Numbered from the stretch's first letter, positions 33,910 through 46,919 are shown. The stretch: 64,000 nucleotides of DNA from Pycnopodia helianthoides (GCA_032158295.1 CM063264.1:12525920-12589919), one strand, 5' to 3'. Notes: generated by a model from the letters alone, not told the origin. A program made the numbers and translations.

Positions 33910-33981
33910 GACTAGAGCGGGACTTGAACCTGCGACCTCTGGATTACCGTGCCGGTGCTCCAACAACTGAGCTATCTAGCC
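33910..33981 (-). mobile_element. tRNA-like SINE head S1, copy 2
   Basis: 72 nt, minus strand. Ends GGCTAGA and TCTAGTC pair as an acceptor stem (one G-T). A box TAGCTCAGTTGTTGGAGC and B box GGTTCAAGTCC intact. Anticodon arm irregular. Confidence 0.8.
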
Positions 33982-34206
33982 CTATTTTGGCGGTCTCTCC
34001 TTATACTCAGTTAACTTTCAGATTGAAATCCTTATTTCCATAAAGTATTAACAATCTGTAATTATACGAGCTTATATGTATTGGTCTAGTTCTGAAGGAG
34101 ATTGTGGCTTTGAAGGAAAGGGCCTTTTTTAAAACTCATTTTTGTAAATGATAACATTTTAATGCCCCCCCCCCCCAATCTAGGAAAAAAATGTTATTGC
34201 CTTAAA

Positions 34207-34500
34207 CCCAATGGTGTGCTGTGGTCAAGCTGTCAACCGCTCTGGACTCTGATTAGCAGAGTGTGGGTTCGAGTTCCACCCTTGATACTTTTGTCCTTAA
34301 AGCAAAACACTTGACCATAATTGCTCCGTCCTTCGGATGTGACGTAAATCTGTATAGGTCTCGTGTGTTTTGTTTTATAAAAGCAACAACCCAGTGTCGT
34401 AAAGAGGAGTGGTTCGCCCTCGGTGTTTCTGGCATGGTTGACTTCCGCGCCTTGTAAACCGCACGGTGCTACAGTATCATATTGTTGCTTTGGGTTTTCC
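34207..34500 (+). mobile_element. tRNA-derived SINE S2, copy 1
   Basis: Head 'tggtcaagctgtcaacc' (A-box region), 'tctggactctgattagcaga' (long variable arm) and B box GGTTCGAGTTCC suggest a Leu/Ser-type tRNA origin. Body: 'cttgaccataattgctccg', 'tccttcggatgtgacgtaaa', 'aggagtggttcgccctcgg'. Tail near 'tgggttttcccagtaattt'. Frames of 60-120 residues on both strands here are by-products of the SINE. Confidence 0.85.
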
Positions 34501-34664
34501 CAGTAATTTTTGTTTTTCGCTAAAAAGCAGTCGATTTCACTTACATGCATTCGTATTAAAGTGTTTTTTTACCTTTTCAGTTGAAACCGTCATTCAATTT
34601 CGTTTTGACGCATGCGAATGTATTTAGCATTAAAATCAGTTATACTTAAAGGCGTTCTTTTTAG

Positions 34665-34785
34665 CGATGCGAAATCGGCAATCAAAAGAGCAGAGGAAGC
34701 GCAACTAGACATTTCTAAGAAAAGCTGCTGCAAAATTAAATGCTTCTTGAGTGGATTGCTAAATTTAAAGGTTATCGGCACATAA
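34665..34785 (+). pseudogene. Exon-like segment in the cassette, copy 1
   Basis: After an acceptor-like 'gttctttttag', the frame from 34666 gives 39 residues ending in TAA: 'DAKSAIKRAEEAQLDISKKS' then 'CCKIKCFLSGLLNLKVIGT'. Copies at 36168 (1-bp change upstream), 37661 (intact), 47380 (intact) and 48866 (1-bp deletion breaks the frame). A Lys/Glu-rich helix followed by a Cys-rich hydrophobic end looks protein-like, but no partner exon was found, so it may be a captured terminal exon or chance. Confidence 0.3.
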
Positions 34786-35406
34786 CTAAAGGCCTGACTC
34801 GATTAACAAGCAGCGGCGGCACCAGACCTGTTAATCTGGGGGGAGGGGGCAAGAGGGGGCAAACTTAAATGTAGGGGGGCAAACAAAAGTCTATAATGTA
34901 CTGTATAAGCCTACAATTCACTCTAGAAATAGGATTTTGCACTGTTTGTGCGAACTGCGTGTACAATGGCTGCTTACTTGGAGAGTCGTTGATATTATAA
35001 AATACTTTTAGAAACGAGTAAACGACCCCATTAAAGTAATGTTGTTTTGGAGAAAGAGGTAATTTTTCTGCCCATAATTTGAATATGATTAATGCTTCGG
35101 GTATGAAGCTTTTCTCAGGCCTCTGAAAGCACACAGTTCTATGCAACAAAGGTGTATTTTGATTTCATGATGTTTTATGGCAAATTCGATGACCAATTGA
35201 GCCCAAACTTTCTCAGGTTTGTTATTTTATTTATATGTTGGGATACAGTATGTGAGGATACTTGTCTTTGACAATTACCGAAGTACACCCTGCCTTGAAG
35301 GGGAGGTGTCTTTTTATTTCAAATATCAAGCAATAAACCACCAAGAAAACTGACGCGGAAAACTAAAAAAAAGAAAACAAATATTTGGGTTGAACGAAGA
35401 AATTTT

Positions 35407-35478
35407 GACTAGAGCGGGACTTGAACCTGCGACCTCTGGAATACCGTGCCGGTGCTCCACCAACTGATCTATCTAGCC
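35407..35478 (-). mobile_element. tRNA-like SINE head S1, copy 3
   Basis: 72 nt, like copy 2 but with a base change in the A box (AGATCAG for AGCTCAG), so probably inactive even as a promoter. Confidence 0.75.
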
Positions 35479-35707
35479 CTATTTTGGCGGTCTCTCCTTA
35501 TAATCAGTTAACTTTCAGATTGAAATTCTTATTTCCATAAAGTATTAACAATCTGTAATCATACGAGCTTATATGTATTGGTCTAGTTCTGAAGGAGATT
35601 GTGGCTTTGAAGGAAAGGGCCTTTTTTAAAACTCATTTTTGTAAATGATAACATTTTAATGCCCCCCCCCCCCCAATCTAGAATTTTTGTTTGTTATTGC
35701 CTTGTAC

Positions 35708-36005
35708 CCAATGGTGTGCTGTGGTTAAGCTGTCAACCGCTCTGGACTCTGATTAGCAGAGTGTGGGTTCGAGTTCCACCCTTGATACTTTTGTCCTTAA
35801 AGCAAAACACTTGACCATAATTGCTCCGTCCTTCGGATGTGACGTAAATCTGTATAGGTCTCGTGTGTTTTGTTTTGTGAAAGCAACAACCCAGTGTCGT
35901 AAAGAGGAGTGGTTCGCCCTCGGTGTTTCTGGCATGGTTGACTTCCGCGCCTTGTAACCCGCACGGTGCTACAGTATCATATTGTTGCTTCAGGGTTTTC
36001 CCAGT
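35708..36005 (+). mobile_element. SINE S2, copy 2
   Basis: Near-identical to 34207-34500. Differences include 'ggttaagctg' in the head and 'gtaacccgcac' near the 3' end. Confidence 0.85.
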
Positions 36006-36909
36006 AATTTTTGTTTTTCGCTAAAAAGCAGTCGATTTCACTTACATGCATTCGTATTAAAGTGTTTTTTTTTACCTTTTCAGTTGAAACCGTCATTCAA
36101 TTTCGTTTTGACGCATGCGAATGTATTTAGCATTAAAATCAGTTATACTTAAAGGCGTTCTTTTTAGCGGTGCAAATCGGCAATCAAAAGAGCAGAGGAA
36201 GCGCAACTAGAGATTTCTAAGAAAAGCTGCTGCAAAATTAAATGCTTCTTGAGTGGATTGCTAAATTTAAAGGTTATCGGCACATAACTAAAGGCCTGAC
36301 TCGATTAACAAGCAGCGGCGGCACCAGACCTGTTAATCTGGGGGGGGGGGGGCAAGAGGGGGCAAACTTAAATTTAGGGGGGCAAACAAAAGTCTATAAT
36401 GTACTGTATAAGCCTACAATTCACTCTAGCAATAGGATTTTGCACTGTTTGTGCGAACTGCGTGTACAATGGCTGCTTACTTGGAGAGTCGTTGATATTA
36501 TAAAATACTTTTAGAAACGAGTAAACGACCCCCATTAAAGTAATGTTGTTTTGGAGAAAGAGGTAATTTTTCTGCCCATAATTTGAATCTGATTAATGCT
36601 TCGGGTATGAAGCTTTTCTCAGGCCTCTGAAAGCACACAGTTCTATGCAACAAAGGTGTATTTTGATTTCATGATGTTTTATGGCAAATTCGATGACCAA
36701 TTGAGCCCAAACTTTCTCAGGTTTGTTATTTTATTTATATGTTGGGATACAGTATGTGAGGATACTTGTCTTTGACAATTACCGAAGTACACCCTGCCTT
36801 GAAGGGGAGGTGTCTTTTTATTTCAAATATCAAGCAATAAACCACCAAGAAAACTGACGCGGAAAACTAAAAAAAAGAAAACAATATTTGGGTTGAACGA
36901 AGAAATTTT

Positions 36910-36981
36910 GACTAGAGCGGGACTTGAACCTGCGACCTCTGGATTACCGTGCCGGTGCTCCAACAACTGAGCTATCTAGCC
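36910..36981 (-). mobile_element. tRNA-like SINE head S1, copy 4
   Basis: Identical in structure to copy 2, in the third cassette of unit 1. Confidence 0.8.
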
Positions 36982-37206
36982 CTATTTTGGCGGTCTCTCC
37001 TTATACTCAGTTAACTTTCAGATTGAAATCCTTATTTCCATAAAGTATTAACAATCTGTAATTATACGAGCTTATATGTATTGGTCTAGTTCTGAAGGAG
37101 ATTTTGGCTTTGAAGGAAAGGGCCTTTTTTAAAACTAATTTTTGTAAATGATAACATTTTAATGCCCCCCCCCCCAATCTAGGAAAAAATGTTATTGCCT
37201 TAAACC

Positions 37207-37502
37207 CAATGGTGTGCTGTGGTCAAGCTGTCAACCGCTCTGGACCCTGATTAGCAGAGTGTGGGTTCGAGTTCCACCCTTGATACTTTTGTCCTTAAAG
37301 CAAAACACTTGACCATAATTGCTCCGTCCTTCGGATGTGACGTAAATCTGTATAGGTCTCGTGTGTTTTGTTTTGTGAAAGCAACAACCCAGTGTCGTAA
37401 AGAGGAGTGGTTCGCCCTCGGTGTTTCTGGCATGGTTGACTTCCGCGCCTTGTAAACCGCACGGTGCTACATGTATCATATTGTTGCTTTTGGTTTTCCC
37501 AG
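37207..37502 (+). mobile_element. SINE S2, copy 3
   Basis: Near-identical to copies 1 and 2. It shares 'gctacatgtatcatattg' with the copy at 48412, which marks it as the orthologous position in unit 2. Confidence 0.85.
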
Positions 37503-38206
37503 TATTTTTTGTTTTTCGCTAAAAAGTAGTCTATTTCACTTACATGCATTCGTATTAAAGTGTTTTTTTTACCTTTTCAGTTGAAACCGTCATTCAATTT
37601 CGTTTTGATGCGAATGTATTTAGCATTAAAATCAGTTATACTTAAAGGCGTTCTTTTTAGCGATGCGAAATCGGCAATCAAAAGAGCAGAGGAAGCGCAA
37701 CTAGAGATTTCTAAGAAAAGCTGCTGCAAAATTAAATGCTTCTTGAGTGGATTGCTAAATTTAAAGGTTATCGGCACATAACTAAAGGCCTGACTCGATT
37801 AACAAGTACAGTCATTTTTTAGTCCTTTTCTCCGTTGCATATATTTTCTATAATATTCCACGTTTTATATTGTATTTTATTATATATCGCAAGACACACA
37901 AAGTATTTTAAAATTGCTCCTAACAAGAATAAATCCAAAGACTTGTTTTCTCATTCTCATGCAGAATTAAACCTTCCTATACTGACTTATCAATGGCAGA
38001 AAATAGATACACCTTACACGCTTATTTTTCTCAAAAAACAATTTTGCACACTAATTGCTTACGCCCTTCCAGTAACTTTTCGTTACGTCCTGCCGGACAC
38101 ACGACGACCTCTCAACACCTAACCAAACTTTAAACCACCCCCCCCCCCAAAAAAATAACAATAATAATAATAAATAAATAATAAATAAATTAAATAAAAA
38201 AATTAC

Positions 38207-38599
38207 TAAAGGAACATTACAGAATTGGTAAGAAAAAAACTTGTAAAATATACTTTTGATCACAGATTTACATAAAACTTACACGGTCTAATGATGATGA
38301 TAGTAGAAAACATCCCTTGAAATATTTCTGTCTGAAGTGCCGTATTTGATGAGAAATTAATAAACTAATTTTCCGATTGGAGTTTATTGCTCAGTGGGCG
38401 TTTTATTCATTTGTTGAATCTATATGATTTCATGCAAATGTGTAATCGGTTTTTCTCTATTTTCTTGTGACCCAGATGGCCTATCGATCTCAAACTTCTA
38501 CAGGTTTGTCAGTTTATGTATATGGTGGATTACATAAAGTGCTTACATTGCCAGCAACTGTTTTTTTTAGCAAAAACCAATTATGTAATGTTCCTTTAA
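38207..38599. mobile_element. 'aaaggaacattacag' MITE, copy 2
   Basis: Same terminal inverted repeats as 8133-8520. An AT-rich (aaat)n tract lies just before it. Paralogue at 49411-49784. Confidence 0.88.
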
Positions 38600-38904
38600 T
38601 TGAAATTGGGTTCAACCCCAAATACTTTATTCATTGGTATTATTTATTAACTGATATTAAAAAATATAATAACAAATAAAATCAATACATTGAATTAATG
38701 ATCAATAAATCATAAATAAAATAAAAAAGTAATAAGAAAAAGTGGAGCAAAACTTTTCACGATGATGAGTGCAAACAGGAATGACGACCCGAAAATTTAC
38801 CACAAGCAGCTTGCAGAAGAAACATACATTTTTATTTACCAAATATTTTCGCGAGATTATTAACGCGAGATGTGAGATGCGCACCATTCTAGCAAAGTAT
38901 AGCG

Positions 38905-39510
38905 TGCGCGTGCGTGGCTGCAAGTGCTCGTACATGTGACGACGAACTTGTGATGACGAGCCTGCGGTGAGGTGCCTTTCTCAAAAATACGAGTGTCACG
39001 ACCGGGACCCGAACCAACACAATTTACACGGCAACTTTGCTCGTTTTTGTTTGCTTTAAAATATATTTAGAGTTCACCATTTACATTGCATACATTACAG
39101 ACAGTAGCGTGTATACTAGTTAGCGAGAATCTTTGGCATCCCTGACAGTCTTATTTCCGTATTTTAACGCTTTTTCTCAGAAAAACATTCCCCTGTTTTT
39201 TAACCATTTACATAAAAAACATATTTATCAGGATTTAATTAAAACGCAAGTGGTTCTTAAAGTTAGAAAAGCCGTCAAGGTAAAGCAAACAGCGCGCAGC
39301 CAGAATTAAATAGATCGACTGCAAGCTCTTAATATTTTTACAGGGCTCACCATGCAACGTGTATCTACCACTATAGGCTGCTTTTTCTTTCACTAGGAAC
39401 AAAGGTAGATAAGCAACCAGAAAGACCAGACCGCGAAGTGGCCGTTCTGGGCCAAATTTCGTAAAGTTGCCTAAAGCACAAAAAATGCTAACAACAACCA
39501 AATTATGCTG
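38905..39510 (-). mobile_element. Repeat family R1, copy 5
   Basis: Paralogue of 26380-26990, immediately after the duplication junction at 38850/38851. The minus-strand frame of 109 residues in this copy is interrupted in its sister copies and not recognised. Confidence 0.75.
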
Positions 39511-39959
39511 ACCAGAATAAGTGTTTCCATCGGAACGACCGTTTAAACATACACACAAACACACAACCTCACAGGTTGGGTTTGTTGGGAAGTGCTATTT
39601 TGTCAATATCTGTACGTTCTGGGGTGCCAGTCAGAAAGCCATTCAACCTCCTGTAACTGCCGAACATCCAGAGATTACATCCAAGTTTACGGCAGCAGAG
39701 GGATCGCCTCAAAGGCAGGGTTAACTTTTGGTAATTACTCCACAAGTTAATGACCCCAAAAACCTACTTGGTAAAGCTGACCGGAGTGTTTCTTGATATT
39801 ATAAAATACTGTTAAAAACGACCCCATTGAACTAATGTTGTTTTGGAGGAAGAGGAAATTTTTCACCCCATGTGCATAATTTGATTCTGATAAAGGCTTC
39901 GGGCATGAAGCCTTCCTCAGGCATCTGAAAGCACACAGTTCTATGCTATAAAGGTATGC

Positions 39960-41419
39960 CAGGGGCGGATCCAGGATTTTCCAAACGGGGGGGGGGGGGC
40001 GTGACTTGTGCCAAGCAGAAAACAAAGGCAAGTTGTGGTACCTGCGAGCGCGTAGCGCGAAGCCGCCACGGCGTGGGGTGCGGGGCCCGCTTAAGGGCCC
40101 CGGAAAATTTGGATTCTAGATGCTCTGTGGTGCGATCTCAGGCAATATCTGACCACTTTAACAACATTTTTTTAGCAACATCATTAACATTTTTTTAAAG
40201 TTAGGTTTAATTAAATCAGTCATCCTGAGTTATAAAATCAAACTGCAGGCTGCAATATTTTTCGGGGACGAAAAAAGTGTCGGAGAAACAAACTGCTCCT
40301 CATAATTTTAATGGCTTTTACTGGACCCGCGCCTGATTTGCACAGACTTATAAGAGACAAAGTTAGGTTTAATTAAATCAGTCATCCTGAGTTATAAAAT
40401 CAAACTGCAGGCTGCAATATTTTTTCGGGGACGAAAAAAGTGTCGGAGAAACAAACTGCTCCTCATAATTTTAATGGCTTTTACTAAATTTTGTGCATTG
40501 TGCGATTGTAACAAAATGTAATACATTTGCACGGGTCGCGCATGCGCACAGACTTTTACTGTGTAGAAAGGGATCGTGTACCGTTATAGCATACATGAAT
40601 ATGTTTAGTGTTCAGTATTTTTGTGCTCAGTGTGAGAAACTCGCTGTCTACACACACAGATTCACGTGTAAATCCCCATGATACAATGTCTGTCAGTGAA
40701 ATAATAGTGGTCCACAAATGAAACTAATTGTACGAGGTACGGGTTATTAGTAGCTTTTGGGAACAAAAAATACCAGGTATATCTCTCCCTCATTTTCCCC
40801 TTTTTTGTTTGTGTCTCTTCCCCCCCTTTTTTGTGTGTGAAGGAAAAGGGGGGCCTTACGCCTCCACGCCTCCCCCTGGACCCGCGCCTGATTTGCACAG
40901 ACTTATAAGAGACAAATCCGCTCAAATTGACTCCCGCAAAAAAAGTTCCTGAGAAGAACAATTTGTTTGGTCGAAGGTTTCGGGTATAGTTTGAACAATA
41001 CTCTTGAATGACCAATCAAAATGAAGCTTAAAAAAGTATGTACATACATAAAGTAGTATTAATTTAGCATTTTTCTATTCAGAGTGAAAGAGCGCGTCGG
41101 GTATGTACAGGTATTTTGCGGTTAGTATATAGTGCGTGAGAATCACGCTGTCACACACACAGAGCTTCACGCGGAATTCCTCATAATGATGTATGTCGGT
41201 GAAATAATTCTGGTTCGCAAATGAAACAAAGTGTACGAGGTACGAGTTATTAGTAGCTTTTTTGAAAAATATACCAGGGGTGTGTAATTTATTTTGTCCC
41301 TTCCCTTTTCCCCCTCCCCTTTCCCACACCCCTTCTCTCTCTCTTTTTTATTTTTATTTTTTAATGGAAAAGGGGGGGGGGGCGTGCGCCTCCCACGCCC
41401 CCCCCTGGATCCGCGCCTG
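39960..41419. mobile_element. CAGGGGCGGATCCAGG element, unit 2 copy
   Basis: Same ends as 27438-28732. Longer because of the internal 165-bp insertion at 40322. Confidence 0.8.
40322..40486. repeat. Private 165-bp insertion of rearranged local sequence
   Basis: 'ctggacccgcgcctgatttg' through 'gagacaa' (about 40 bp) is a copy of 40877-40917. It is followed by 'agttaggtttaattaaatca' and about 120 bp that repeats 40199-40321. Unit 1 lacks it. The join of a downstream fragment to a re-copied upstream fragment looks like template switching. Confidence 0.8.
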
Positions 41420-41518
41420 CATTCGGTGTCATCCGGCACACGCGGTGTTCTAGCCCGCCTGGCAAACATGACGACAGACGACGTCAATGCTAGTCTGGTT
41501 CCCGGAAAACGTATAAAG

Positions 41519-41684
41519 GCGAGATTTAAAACCTAACGCGAGATTAACAACCTAACGCGAGATTGAAAACCTAACGCGAGATTAAAAACGTAAGGCGAGA
41601 TTGAAAACCTAACGCGAGATTCGATAACATGAAATGCAAGATTGAAATCCTAACGCGAGATTATTAACGCGAGATGTGAGATGC
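41519..41684. mobile_element. Foldback arm, copy 4
   Basis: Unit 2 paralogue of 28831-28996, with the same alternating 19-bp units. Confidence 0.75.
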
Positions 41685-41699
41685 GCACCATTCTAGCAA

Positions 41700-42330
41700 A
41701 GTATAGCGTGGGCGTGCGTGGCTGCAAGTGCTCGTACATAATGACGACGAACTTGTGATGACGAGCCTGCGGTGAGGTGCCTTTCCCAAAAATACGAGTG
41801 TCACGACCGGGACCCGAACCAACAAAATTTACACGGCAACTTTGCTCGTTTTTGTTTGCTTTTTAAATATATTTAGAGTTCACCATTTACATTGCATACA
41901 TTACAGACAGTAGCGTGTATACTAGTTAGCAAGAATCTTTGGCATCCCTGACAGTCTTATTACCGTATTTTAACACTTTTTCTCAGAAAAACATTCCCCT
42001 GTTTTTTAACCATTTACATAAAAACATATTTATCAGGATTTAATTAAAACGCAAGTCGTTCGTTAAAGTTAGAAAAGCCGTCAAGGTAAAGCAAACAGCG
42101 CACAGCCAGAATTAAATAGATCGACTGCAAGCTCTTAATATTTTTACAGGGCTCGCCATGCAACGTGTATCTACCACTATAGGCTGCTTTTTCTTTCACC
42201 AGGAACAAAGGTAGATAAACAACCAGAAAGACCAGACCGCGAAGTGAGCGTTCGTTCTGGGCCAAATTTCGTAAAGCTGCCTAAAACTGCTAACAACAAC
42301 AACCAAATTATGCTGACCAGATTAAGGTTA
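41700..42330 (-). mobile_element. Repeat family R1, copy 6
   Basis: Unit 2 paralogue of 29015-29640. Confidence 0.75.
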
Positions 42331-43811
42331 CCAGCCAAACTACCAAATCATATCTGCGATATGTGACTTGTAACTGCTTACTTTTTTTTCATCAGAATTT
42401 AATTTTTTTTTGCAATATTTATTGTTAAAAGTAGTTATTTTGTATTAAAACAGTGGTCGTTTTGACGAAAATTTACAGAATGCTTCTCCTTTTGCTACCC
42501 AACCGGTCAAATGCTTCATGGTTTCTTCATTATGCAATGTTGACGAAGGGATGACGATTCACAAAATCACCATGTGACAAAAAACTCATGAAGTTATCAG
42601 ATCAACGAGAGCAAACCATGTCGTGTTTTATGGCGTTAGCATTGCAAATTGGTGAGCCCCCAAAACGCGTCACGTGTAAAACATTCAACATACATTACAA
42701 ATGTGTAATAGGATGAAATTGCCGCCCCCCCTTTTTTAACACTCCTCGTATACCTATGTCCAGCTCGGACTAGGGCGAGTCTAGGAGTAGGTGGTTGGCT
42801 GGTGTGTGATGAGTGGGTGATTGGTAGTAGGCTGTGCAACCAATCACAGCGCATTGAGGAAGGATTGTCTAGGGGTCAGTGACTTTACCCAATAAAGTGT
42901 TTGGGCACTTGGCCACCGGACTCAGACAGAGGAAATTAATTCGTATTAGAATAAACCCTCTACGTTTCTTCAGTTTTTGCTATTTGCCTCTGTCGGATGT
43001 CTGCATTGGATTGCGCCCACCAAAGCTCACTTCAATAATTATATATTCATCCCTGTCCTGCTGTAGGCGGATCCTAATTTAAGAGAGCCAGCAGGACAGC
43101 ATAGTCTCAAATCCTCAGTCTTCATCAACTTAACTTGTAGTCACAACACCTTTATCCTGTCTACAAAAACAGTATCCTGTCTCCTGATCAATGACAAGGA
43201 GCTTTTTTTTGCAACGCTTCAAGTCCCCCATCATCATCTTTGACGCCATATTGTTATATTGAAACTATTTCTCCAAGTCCATCAATATTCACTTCCTTCA
43301 AGACCGCCACACTTCACCAAACATATATTCCATTAGTTTTTTTATTTTTTATTTTTATTTGCTCTGCTATAAGATTATTTGTATTATTTCTTGTGTTAAG
43401 ACCCATTGGGTTTTTGATTTATAATGTTCTTTTATCTGGGATAAACTATTTTGTAATCCCTTATAATGTAATAATACAGAGTTGAAATCGCCTTTCCCTT
43501 TCCAATAGTAGCCCGGAAAAATAATGAACCCTTTATTTTTTACAAGTCAACCAGCGTGTCCTTGTAAAAATGTATTATGTGTCAGCATAGAGTGCGCTAA
43601 CTGCACTCATGCCTGTTACACGTGCATTAAAATAGACAACTATTAAAAATGACATTTATTGTAAGTTTTCAAGAAATTACAATTGTAGCCTGTTCTTAAA
43701 CCTATAGGCCTACATCCTACAATTCCTTTTAAAAGGCACTTCCCCGATCTTGGAAGTGTTTTATATCGGAACGACCGTTAAAACATAGCACATTCACACA
43801 TCATCACCGAT

Positions 43812-45988
43812 TAGTCTAGTCAATCTGTGGTTTGACCTAGACAAAATTGCAACAGAAATGATTTTTTTTGCAACAGTCTTTTCGAACTCTCCAAAACAAC
43901 AAATCAAAAAAGTAGAAAAAAGTAAGCAGGGGAAATAATTTGCATAAATTAAAAATTGCCGTTTTCGCCTCTATTTTCACTAATGTTTGTATGCATACGC
44001 CCTGATAGTAGTAGAGTTTAACGAATTTTCACATCAAATTTTCAATGCAATGGTCTCTTGAAACCCTGCAAAACAAAGTATAAAAAAGTAGAAAAAAGAA
44101 GTACAGGAAATATGCATAATTTGTATAAATTAAAAATTTCCGTTTTCGCCTCTATTTTCACTTATGTATGTGTGCACACGCCCTGATAGTTGTAGAACTG
44201 ATATCATTGTCACCTAAAATTTATATGCAAATGTCTCTTGAAACCAGGAAACCCTCCCAAACAAAGTATCAACAATATTCAAAGTATCAAATTTGTTTAA
44301 TTAAAGTTACGTGCGTATTATGCACTAACAAGAAATGCAATATTGACTTCTCCTTTAAGTTCTGTTTGACGCCTTAAACTGGGCACCACTGGATCAGAAG
44401 ATGTTAGGGAGGTTCCAAACTTTACAAAATTATTATCTCTAGCCCTGTCACGGGGATTCCAGTATTTTTAAATTAATTTTATTTAATTAGGATTACGTGC
44501 GTATTACAATGCACTATAAATTAATGAAATATTTGACTGCCCCTTTAAATTATGTTTGACGCCATGGACCGGGCACCACTGGGTCAGAAGATGTTAGGGA
44601 GGTTCCAAACTTTACAAAATTATTATCTCTAGCCCGGTCATGGGGGTTCCAGTATTTTTGTATTAAGTTTATTTAATTAGAATTATGTGCAAACTACAAT
44701 GCAATATAAATTAATGAAATGTTTTAATGTCCCTTTAGACATGTTTGAGGCCTTGGACCGGTCACCACTAGGTCAGAAGATGTTAAGGAGGTTCCAAAAA
44801 TTACAAAATTATTATCTCTAGCCCGGTTATGGGGGTTCCAGTGAAGTTTAATTAATTTTCTTAATTAATACTTTTTGCGTATTACAATGCACTATAAATT
44901 AATTCAATATTTGACTGCTCCTTTAAATTATGATTGACACCTTGGATCAACTTGGCACCACTAGGTCAGAAGATATTAATTTTGTAAAGTTTGGAACCTC
45001 CCTTAAACATCTTCTAACCAAGGTGTCAAAAATAACTTAAAGGGGCAGTCAATATTGCAATAATTTTTAGTGCATTGTAATAACGCACGTAATCTTAATT
45101 AAACAAATTTAAACACATTATACTGGAACCCCCTTGACCGGGCTAGAGATAATAATTTTGTAAAGTTTGGAACCTCCCTAACATCTTCTGACCCAGTGGT
45201 GCCCGGTCCATGGCGTCAAACATCATTTAAAGGAGCAGTCAAATATTGAATTAATTTATAGTGCATTGTAATACGCACATAGTCTTAATTAAGTAAAATT
45301 AATTTAAAAATACTGGAACTCCCATGACCGGCCTAAGCATAATAATTTTGTAAAGTTTGGAACCTCCCTAACATTTTCTGACCAGTGGTGGCCACTCCAA
45401 GGCGTCAAACATTATTTAAAGGAGCAGTCAATATTGCATTTCTTGTTAGTGCATAATACGCACGTAACTTTAATTAAACAAATTTAATAAACAATTTATT
45501 GGCACCTTTGATACCTTGAATATTTTTGAAACTCTGTTTGGAAGGGTTTCCTGGTTTCAAGAGACATTTGCATGAAAATTTGATAGAACATTGATATCAA
45601 TTCTACAACTATCAAGGCGTTTGCACACATACAATGGTGAAAATAGAGGCGAAAACAGAAAATTTTAATTTATGCAAATTATGGATATTTTCCGTAATTC
45701 CTTTTTCTACTTTTTTGGTACCTTGTTTTGGAGGGTTTCAAGAGACATTTGCATGCAAATTTGAGGTGAAAATTATATCAATTTTACTACTATCAGGGCG
45801 TATGTATACATGCAAGAGTGTAAATAGAGGCGAAAACGGCAATTTTTAATTTATGCAAATTATGCATACTTCCCCTGCTTACTTTGTTCTACTTTTTGAT
45901 ATGTTGTTTTGGAGGGTTTTAAGAGACTGTTGCAAAAAAATCATTTTGTCTAGGTCAAGCCATTTTTTTGCTTAGATTGACTAGACTA
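43812..45988. mobile_element. Foldback transposon FB2, copy 2
   Basis: Same 15-bp inverted ends and GAT flanks (43809-43811, 45989-45991) as 31123-33271; length 2177 bp. The arms turn near 44975. Its arms have diverged from copy 1 mainly by indels in the inner tandem units (one more complete inner unit around 44540-44700 and 45120-45300). Confidence 0.88.
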
Positions 45989-46624
45989 GATCGGGTTTGT
46001 TGGGAAGTGCTATTTTGTCAATATCTGTACGTTCTGGGTTGCCAGTCAGAAAGCCATTCAACCTCCTGTAACTGCCGAATATCCAGAGATTACATCCAAG
46101 TTTACGGCAGCAGAGGGATCGCCTAAAAGGCAGGGTTAACTTTTGGTAATTACTCCAAAAGTTAATGACCTAAAAAACCTACTTGGTAAAGCTCACTGGA
46201 GAGTCGTTGATATTATAAAATACTTTTAGAAACGAGTAAACGACCCCCATTAAAGTATTGTTGTTTTGGAGAAAGAGGTAATTTTTCTGCCCATAATTTG
46301 AATCTGATTAATGCTTCGGGTATGAAGCTTTTCTCAGGCCTCTGAAAGCACACAGTTCTATGCAACAAAGGTGTATTTTGATTTCATGATGTTTTTTTGG
46401 CAAATTCGATGACCAATTGAGCCCAAATTTTCTCAGGTTTGTTATTTTATTCATATGTTGGGATACAGTATGTGAGGATACTTGTCTTTGACAATTACCG
46501 AAGTACACCCTGCCTTGAAGGGGAGGTGTCTTTTTATTTCAAATATCAAGCAATAAACCACCAAGAAAACTGACGCGGAAAACTAAAAAAAAAGAAAAAG
46601 ATTTGGGTTGAACGAAGAAATTGT

Positions 46625-46696
46625 GACTAGAGCGGGACTTGAACCTGCGACCTCTGGTTTCACGTACCGGTGCTCTACAAACTGAGCTATCAAGCT
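46625..46696 (-). mobile_element. tRNA-like SINE head S1, copy 5
   Basis: More diverged copy: the anticodon-arm region reads differently ('ggtttcacgtaccgg' on +) and the 5' arm is AGCTTGA. It resembles the copy at 25740 in 'tacaaactgagctatcaag'. Confidence 0.75.
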
Positions 46697-46919
46697 CTAT
46701 TTTAGCGGTCTCTCTGTATAATCAGTTAACTTTTAGATTGAAATCCTTATTTCCATAAAGTATTAACAATCTGTAATTATACGAGCTTATATGTATTGGT
46801 CTAGTTCTGAAGGAGATTGTGGCTTTGAAGGAAAGGGCCTTTTTTAAAACTAATTTTTGTAAATGATAACATTTTAATGCCCCCCCCCCCAATCTAGGAA
46901 AAAATGTTATTGCCTTGTA

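Larger units (their letters stand above)
33482..37800. repeat. Three tandem 1.5-kb cassettes in unit 1
   Basis: The phrase 'gagagtcgttgatattataa' marks cassette starts at 33482, 34981 and 36484 (spacing 1499 and 1503 bp). Each cassette runs: M1 MITE right part, S1 tRNA-like SINE, a C-run, S2 SINE, then an exon-like segment ending in a stop. Cassettes 1 and 2 end in a G-rich 'ggggcaagagggggcaaac' tail; cassette 3 ends in a different flank. The second-cassette S1 has an A-box change (gatctat for gagctat). Confidence 0.92.
26331..38850. repeat. Segmental tandem duplication, unit 1 (12520 bp)
   Basis: Sequence from 'gcgagattattaacgcgaga' at 26331 recurs from 38851 and remains collinear and highly similar. 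Paired landmarks: 27000/39521, 28732/41419, 30192/42879, 31123/43812, 34207/46920, 37207/48412, 38207/49411. Unit 1 carries one more 1.5-kb cassette than unit 2. The interval 29650-31122 holds a relative of the element at 56111 (29575-29770) and otherwise nothing I recognise. Confidence 0.93.

Noticed and set aside
34233..34550. 105-residue minus-strand frame and its copies at 35753, 37231, 46946 and 48437
   Set aside because: The frames coincide with SINE S2 on the opposite strand and vary with indels.
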